A stretch of 32,606 nt of DNA from Conexibacter sp. (lineage in GTDB: Bacteria > Actinomycetota > Thermoleophilia > Solirubrobacterales > Solirubrobacteraceae): positions 1 to 32,606 of the forward strand of contig JAOPZP010000376.1 of NCBI GenBank assembly GCA_025964055.1. Direction: 5' to 3'. The position numbers were made by a program, and so were the translations under genes. Shown here one piece after another: positions 30,181-32,606 of the stretch (position 1 is the stretch's first letter; each line of letters opens with the position of its first letter). Under the pieces are notes generated by a model. It ran no database searches. It saw only the letters and a list, made by a program, of their open reading frames with translations, and was not told the DNA's origin.

Positions 30181-31577
30181 CGGCGAAGCCCGGCGGCGCG
30201 GGCTCTCCGTTGCGGGTCGCGATCGTCGGCTCGGGCCCCGCTGGGTTCTATGGCGCCGGTCAGCTGCTGAACGCGCCCGATCTCGCCGTCGAGGTCGAGA
30301 TGTTCGACGGCCTGCCGACGCCGTGGGGGCTCGTCCGTGCCGGCGTGGCGCCCGACCACCCGAAGATCAAGTCGGTGAGCCGGGTGTTCGAGGGCATCGC
30401 CGGCAAGCCCGGCTTCCGTTTCCATGGCAACGTCGAGGTCGGCGTCGACGTCTCGCACGAAGAGCTCGCCAGCGCTCATCACGCAGTGATCTACGCGACC
30501 GGCGCACCGACGGACCGGCGGCTGGGCATCCCGGGCGAGGACCTCCTCGGCAGCCATGCCGCGACCGAGTTCGTCGCCTGGTACAACGGCCACCCCGACC
30601 ATGCCGGCCACGAGTTCGACCTCAGCGCGCCGCGCGCGGTCGTCATCGGCAACGGCAACGTCGCGCTCGTCGTGGCCCGGATGCTGGCGCTCACGCCCGC
30701 GGAGCTCGCCAGGACGGATACGGCCGACCACGCCCTCGAGGCGCTCGCGCGGTCAGGCGTCGAGGAGATCGTCGTGCTGGGCCGGCGCGGGCCGGCGCAG
30801 GCGGCGTACACCAATCGCGAGCTGTTGGAGCTCGCCGAGGTCGCGGACGCAGACGTGGTCGTCGACCCGGCCGAAGCGGCGCTCGACGAGCACAGCCGGG
30901 CCTTCCTGGAGTCCGACGCGTCGAGCCTGACCGAGCAGCGCAACGTCGAGATCGTGGCCGACTACGCGCAGCGCCGTCCCGCCGGCAAGCGCAAGCGGAT
31001 CGTCCTTCGGTTCCTGGCCTCGCCGACGGAGATCCTGGGATCGGAGCACGTCGAGGGGGTCCGCGTGGCGCGCAACGAGCTGACCACGGAGCTGCTTGCC
31101 CGCCCGACCGGGGTGACCGAGATCATCGAGGCCGGGCTGGTCCTGCGTTCCATCGGATACCGCGGGACCCGCATCCCCGGCGTCCCCTTCGACGACCGCC
31201 GCGCGACGATCCACAACCACCGCGGCCGCGTCACCGTCGAGGGCACGAGCGAGCCGCTGCCGGGGATCTACACCGCTGGGTGGATCAAGCGCGGACCCTC
31301 GGGCGTGATCGGCACGAACAAGAAGTGCGCGCACGAGACGGTCGGCCTGCTCCTCGAGGACCTCTCCGCGGGCCGCCTGCCCGAGCCCACGGCGGACCCC
31401 GACCAGGTGCTGTCGGCGATCGCCGAGCGCGGCGTGGACTTCGTCGACTACGTCGGTTGGGAGGCGGTGGACGCACACGAGCGAGCCATCGGCGAGCTCC
31501 AAGGCCGCCCCCGGGTCAAGCTCGTTCGCCGAGCGGAGCTTCTGGAGCACGCCAAGGCGGGGCCGGTTGCATCCTGA
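30171..31577 (+). CDS. fprA: FprA-like ferredoxin-NADP+ reductase (adrenodoxin reductase type)
   Basis: Flavoprotein of 468 aa that moves electrons from NADPH to ferredoxin. It has the FAD motif VAIVGSGPAGFYGA (17-29), followed by LPTPWGLVRAGVAPDHPKIKSV, a hallmark of the adrenodoxin reductase family. The NADP-binding motif VVIGNGNVALVVARML is near 150-165, with RRGPAQAAYTNRELLELA after it. The C-terminal GWIKRGPSGVIGTNKKCA is the conserved FAD/NADP contact region. It is complete and of normal length. With the 3Fe-4S ferredoxin and P450 at 6280-7787 it would form a full class I P450 system, although 22 kb away. The start could also be GTG 30177. Confidence 0.93.
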   Translation: MGVTAKPGGAGSPLRVAIVGSGPAGFYGAGQLLNAPDLAVEVEMFDGLPTPWGLVRAGVAPDHPKIKSVSRVFEGIAGKPGFRFHGNVEVGVDVSHEELASAHHAVIYATGAPTDRRLGIPGEDLLGSHAATEFVAWYNGHPDHAGHEFDLSAPRAVVIGNGNVALVVARMLALTPAELARTDTADHALEALARSGVEEIVVLGRRGPAQAAYTNRELLELAEVADADVVVDPAEAALDEHSRAFLESDASSLTEQRNVEIVADYAQRRPAGKRKRIVLRFLASPTEILGSEHVEGVRVARNELTTELLARPTGVTEIIEAGLVLRSIGYRGTRIPGVPFDDRRATIHNHRGRVTVEGTSEPLPGIYTAGWIKRGPSGVIGTNKKCAHETVGLLLEDLSAGRLPEPTADPDQVLSAIAERGVDFVDYVGWEAVDAHERAIGELQGRPRVKLVRRAELLEHAKAGPVAS

Positions 31578-31605
31578 CGCCGGCGGGGACGGCACAGCGG
31601 GCCTG

Positions 31606-32196
31606 ATGCGGGTGCTGCGCACCTTCGCGTTCCTGGACCTGTCGGGCTTCACCGCGTTCACCGAGACCTACGGCGACATCGACGCCGTGGAGGTGATCGC
31701 CCACTTGCGGAGCACCATCCGCTCGGCAGCGCAGTCGAGCGGCGTGCGCGTCACCAGATGGCTTGGCGACGGCGCGATGCTCTCGGGCATCGGCGCTCCC
31801 GCAGTCCTCGGTTGTGCAGCGTCGATCTGCGACGTGATCAGCGAGCAGGGGCGCCTGCCGATCCGCGGTGGGATCTGCGAGGGCCGCGTGATCATGTTCG
31901 AGGGCGCCGACTACGTCGGCGCCGCGGTCAACGTCGCCGCCGGCCTGTGCGCGTCGGCCGAAGCCGGACAGCTGCTGACCACCGCGCGGACCGCGAGCCG
32001 CGCGAGGGCGGGCCTTCTGGCGGTCGAGGTGGGGCGGACGCCGATCCCGGGCCTGGTGGCCGATGTCAACGTCGTCGCGCTCGAGCGCTTCTGCGCGGCT
32101 CGATCGAGCGCGGGGGTCGCCTCCATGGGGTCGAGTTCAAGGTCCGGATCGAGCAGCTCGCCTGCCGGCCGACCTCGGGCGCGCGCGGCCCGATGA
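31606..32196 (+). CDS. Class III adenylate/guanylate cyclase-like domain protein
   Basis: Single cyclase-homology domain, 196 aa from ATG 31606 (TTG 31567, overlapping the reductase stop, would add 13 residues). Metal-binding aspartates are present in FLDLSGFT (D11) and LGDGAML (D55). The transition-state Asn is in GAAVNVAAG (N109). The arginine normally four residues later (VN-AAR-L) is Gly113, so activity is doubtful or altered. The tail after about 165 is Ser/Arg-rich and low-complexity. No membrane or receiver domain is fused. It could be a small cyclase, a nucleotide sensor or a degenerate remnant. It follows the reductase by 28 bp and is probably co-transcribed. Confidence 0.7.
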   Translation: MRVLRTFAFLDLSGFTAFTETYGDIDAVEVIAHLRSTIRSAAQSSGVRVTRWLGDGAMLSGIGAPAVLGCAASICDVISEQGRLPIRGGICEGRVIMFEGADYVGAAVNVAAGLCASAEAGQLLTTARTASRARAGLLAVEVGRTPIPGLVADVNVVALERFCAARSSAGVASMGSSSRSGSSSSPAGRPRARAAR

Positions 32197-32205
32197 CTCG
32201 GCCGC

Positions 32206-32606
32206 TCAGTCCAGCTGCTCGTACGCCGGCAGCGTCAGGCACTCCTCGAGAGCGGGCGATCTCGGCGGCGGCCGCGTCTTCCATCATCCCGTAGATCCCC
32301 GCGGCGCCGTTGCCGCGCAGCCACGAGGAGATGTACTGGATGCCGACGTTGACGTCGTTTCGCAGGCCCGCTTCGGTGATGTCGGGCCCGAGCCCTGGTC
32401 CAGCAGCCTGCGGGTGTTGTGGTACAGGAACAGGCCCGCGTCGACGAGCGCCCCGGTCTCGCCGGCGGCGATCCGCGCGCGACGCTCGCGGCGGGCGGCC
32501 AGCAGCTCCTGCCGGCGCGGCTCGAAGCGCTCGTGCAACCGGCCGACGAAGGCCAGCGCCTCGTCGTCGAGCACCTCGGCCGTGCGGCCCTGGGGCGGAT
32601 CGGCGA
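32206..32606 (-). pseudogene. aceB: Malate synthase (AceB-type) pseudogene with large internal deletions
   Basis: Fragments of malate synthase A appear in the correct order but in about 400 bp instead of about 1.6 kb. Near the right edge an N-terminal piece ([20 protein letters not shown]) runs in frame into [24 protein letters not shown], which belongs to the middle of the enzyme. In a second frame [20 protein letters not shown] and [21 protein letters not shown] follow, from the C-terminal third. In a third frame LEECLTLPAYEQLD ends at a stop (32206-32208), the usual C-terminus. At least three internal segments are missing and two junctions shift the frame, so no active enzyme is possible. 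The gene continues a little beyond the window. It converges on the cyclase-like gene with a 9-bp gap. Confidence 0.85.

Noticed and set aside
32206-32606. Malate synthase breaks explained as simple frameshift sequencing errors
   Set aside because: Indels could restore frames, but the fragments come from distant parts of the enzyme and hundreds of residues are absent.
1-32606. tRNA, rRNA, CRISPR arrays, insertion sequences, phage or plasmid origins
   Set aside because: None was seen: no transposase or integrase frames, no regularly spaced repeats, and no spacer over 300 bp without a gene.

Overview
This is a GC-rich (roughly 70% G+C), densely packed stretch of a bacterial chromosome. It looks like an actinobacterium: many GTG starts, an F420-type luciferase-like oxidoreductase, a 3Fe-4S ferredoxin/P450 pair with an FprA-type reductase, and paired or fused FadE proteins. 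A lineage such as Thermoleophilia/Solirubrobacterales is only a guess. I see no rRNA, tRNA, CRISPR or insertion sequence. Apart from one decayed gene at the right edge, everything reads as a catabolic island for a hydrophobic, probably alicyclic, CoA-activated compound.

Layout, left to right. 1-342 (-): 5' part of a BadI/MenB-type crotonase. 481-3481 (+): crotonase plus a two-gene acyl-CoA dehydrogenase. 3501-4544 (-): luciferase-like F420 oxidoreductase. 4632-6189 (+): SDR and crotonase. 6280-7787 (+): cytochrome P450 and ferredoxin. 7848-16431 (+): three-subunit acetone/acetophenone-carboxylase-like enzyme, SDR, AttH/CrtC-like protein, aldehyde dehydrogenase, crotonase. 16514-19178 (+): acyl-CoA ligase and APH-fold kinase. 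19257-22001 (+): BadH-like dehydrogenase, thiolase, PaaG-like crotonase. 22116-25869 (+): CUT2-type ABC importer. 26016-26795 (+): GntR/FCD regulator. 26830-29972 (-): fused double acyl-CoA dehydrogenase and crotonase. 30171-32196 (+): FprA-like ferredoxin reductase and a class III cyclase-like protein. 32206-32606 (-): malate synthase pseudogene.

How they may work together (inference). The ABC system imports the substrate. The reductase, ferredoxin and P450 hydroxylate it, and SDRs, the aldehyde dehydrogenase or the F420 enzyme oxidise it further. A CoA ligase activates the acid. BadH-like and BadI-like enzymes would oxidise and hydrolytically open an alicyclic beta-ketoacyl-CoA ring. Acyl-CoA dehydrogenases, six crotonases and a thiolase finish by beta-oxidation. 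The carboxylase raises the possibility that a cyclic ketone is carboxylated to a beta-keto acid that feeds the BadI-type cleavage directly. The kinase beside the ligase recalls the LvaA/ACAD10 route for 4-hydroxyacyl-CoAs.

The strongest unlabelled signal is regulatory. A 16-bp, imperfectly palindromic, AT-rich element (about RGYRTAMT-NATWSACC) lies once in front of essentially every transcription unit in the window, ten sites in all, including the promoter of the GntR gene. This marks the whole region as one candidate regulon.
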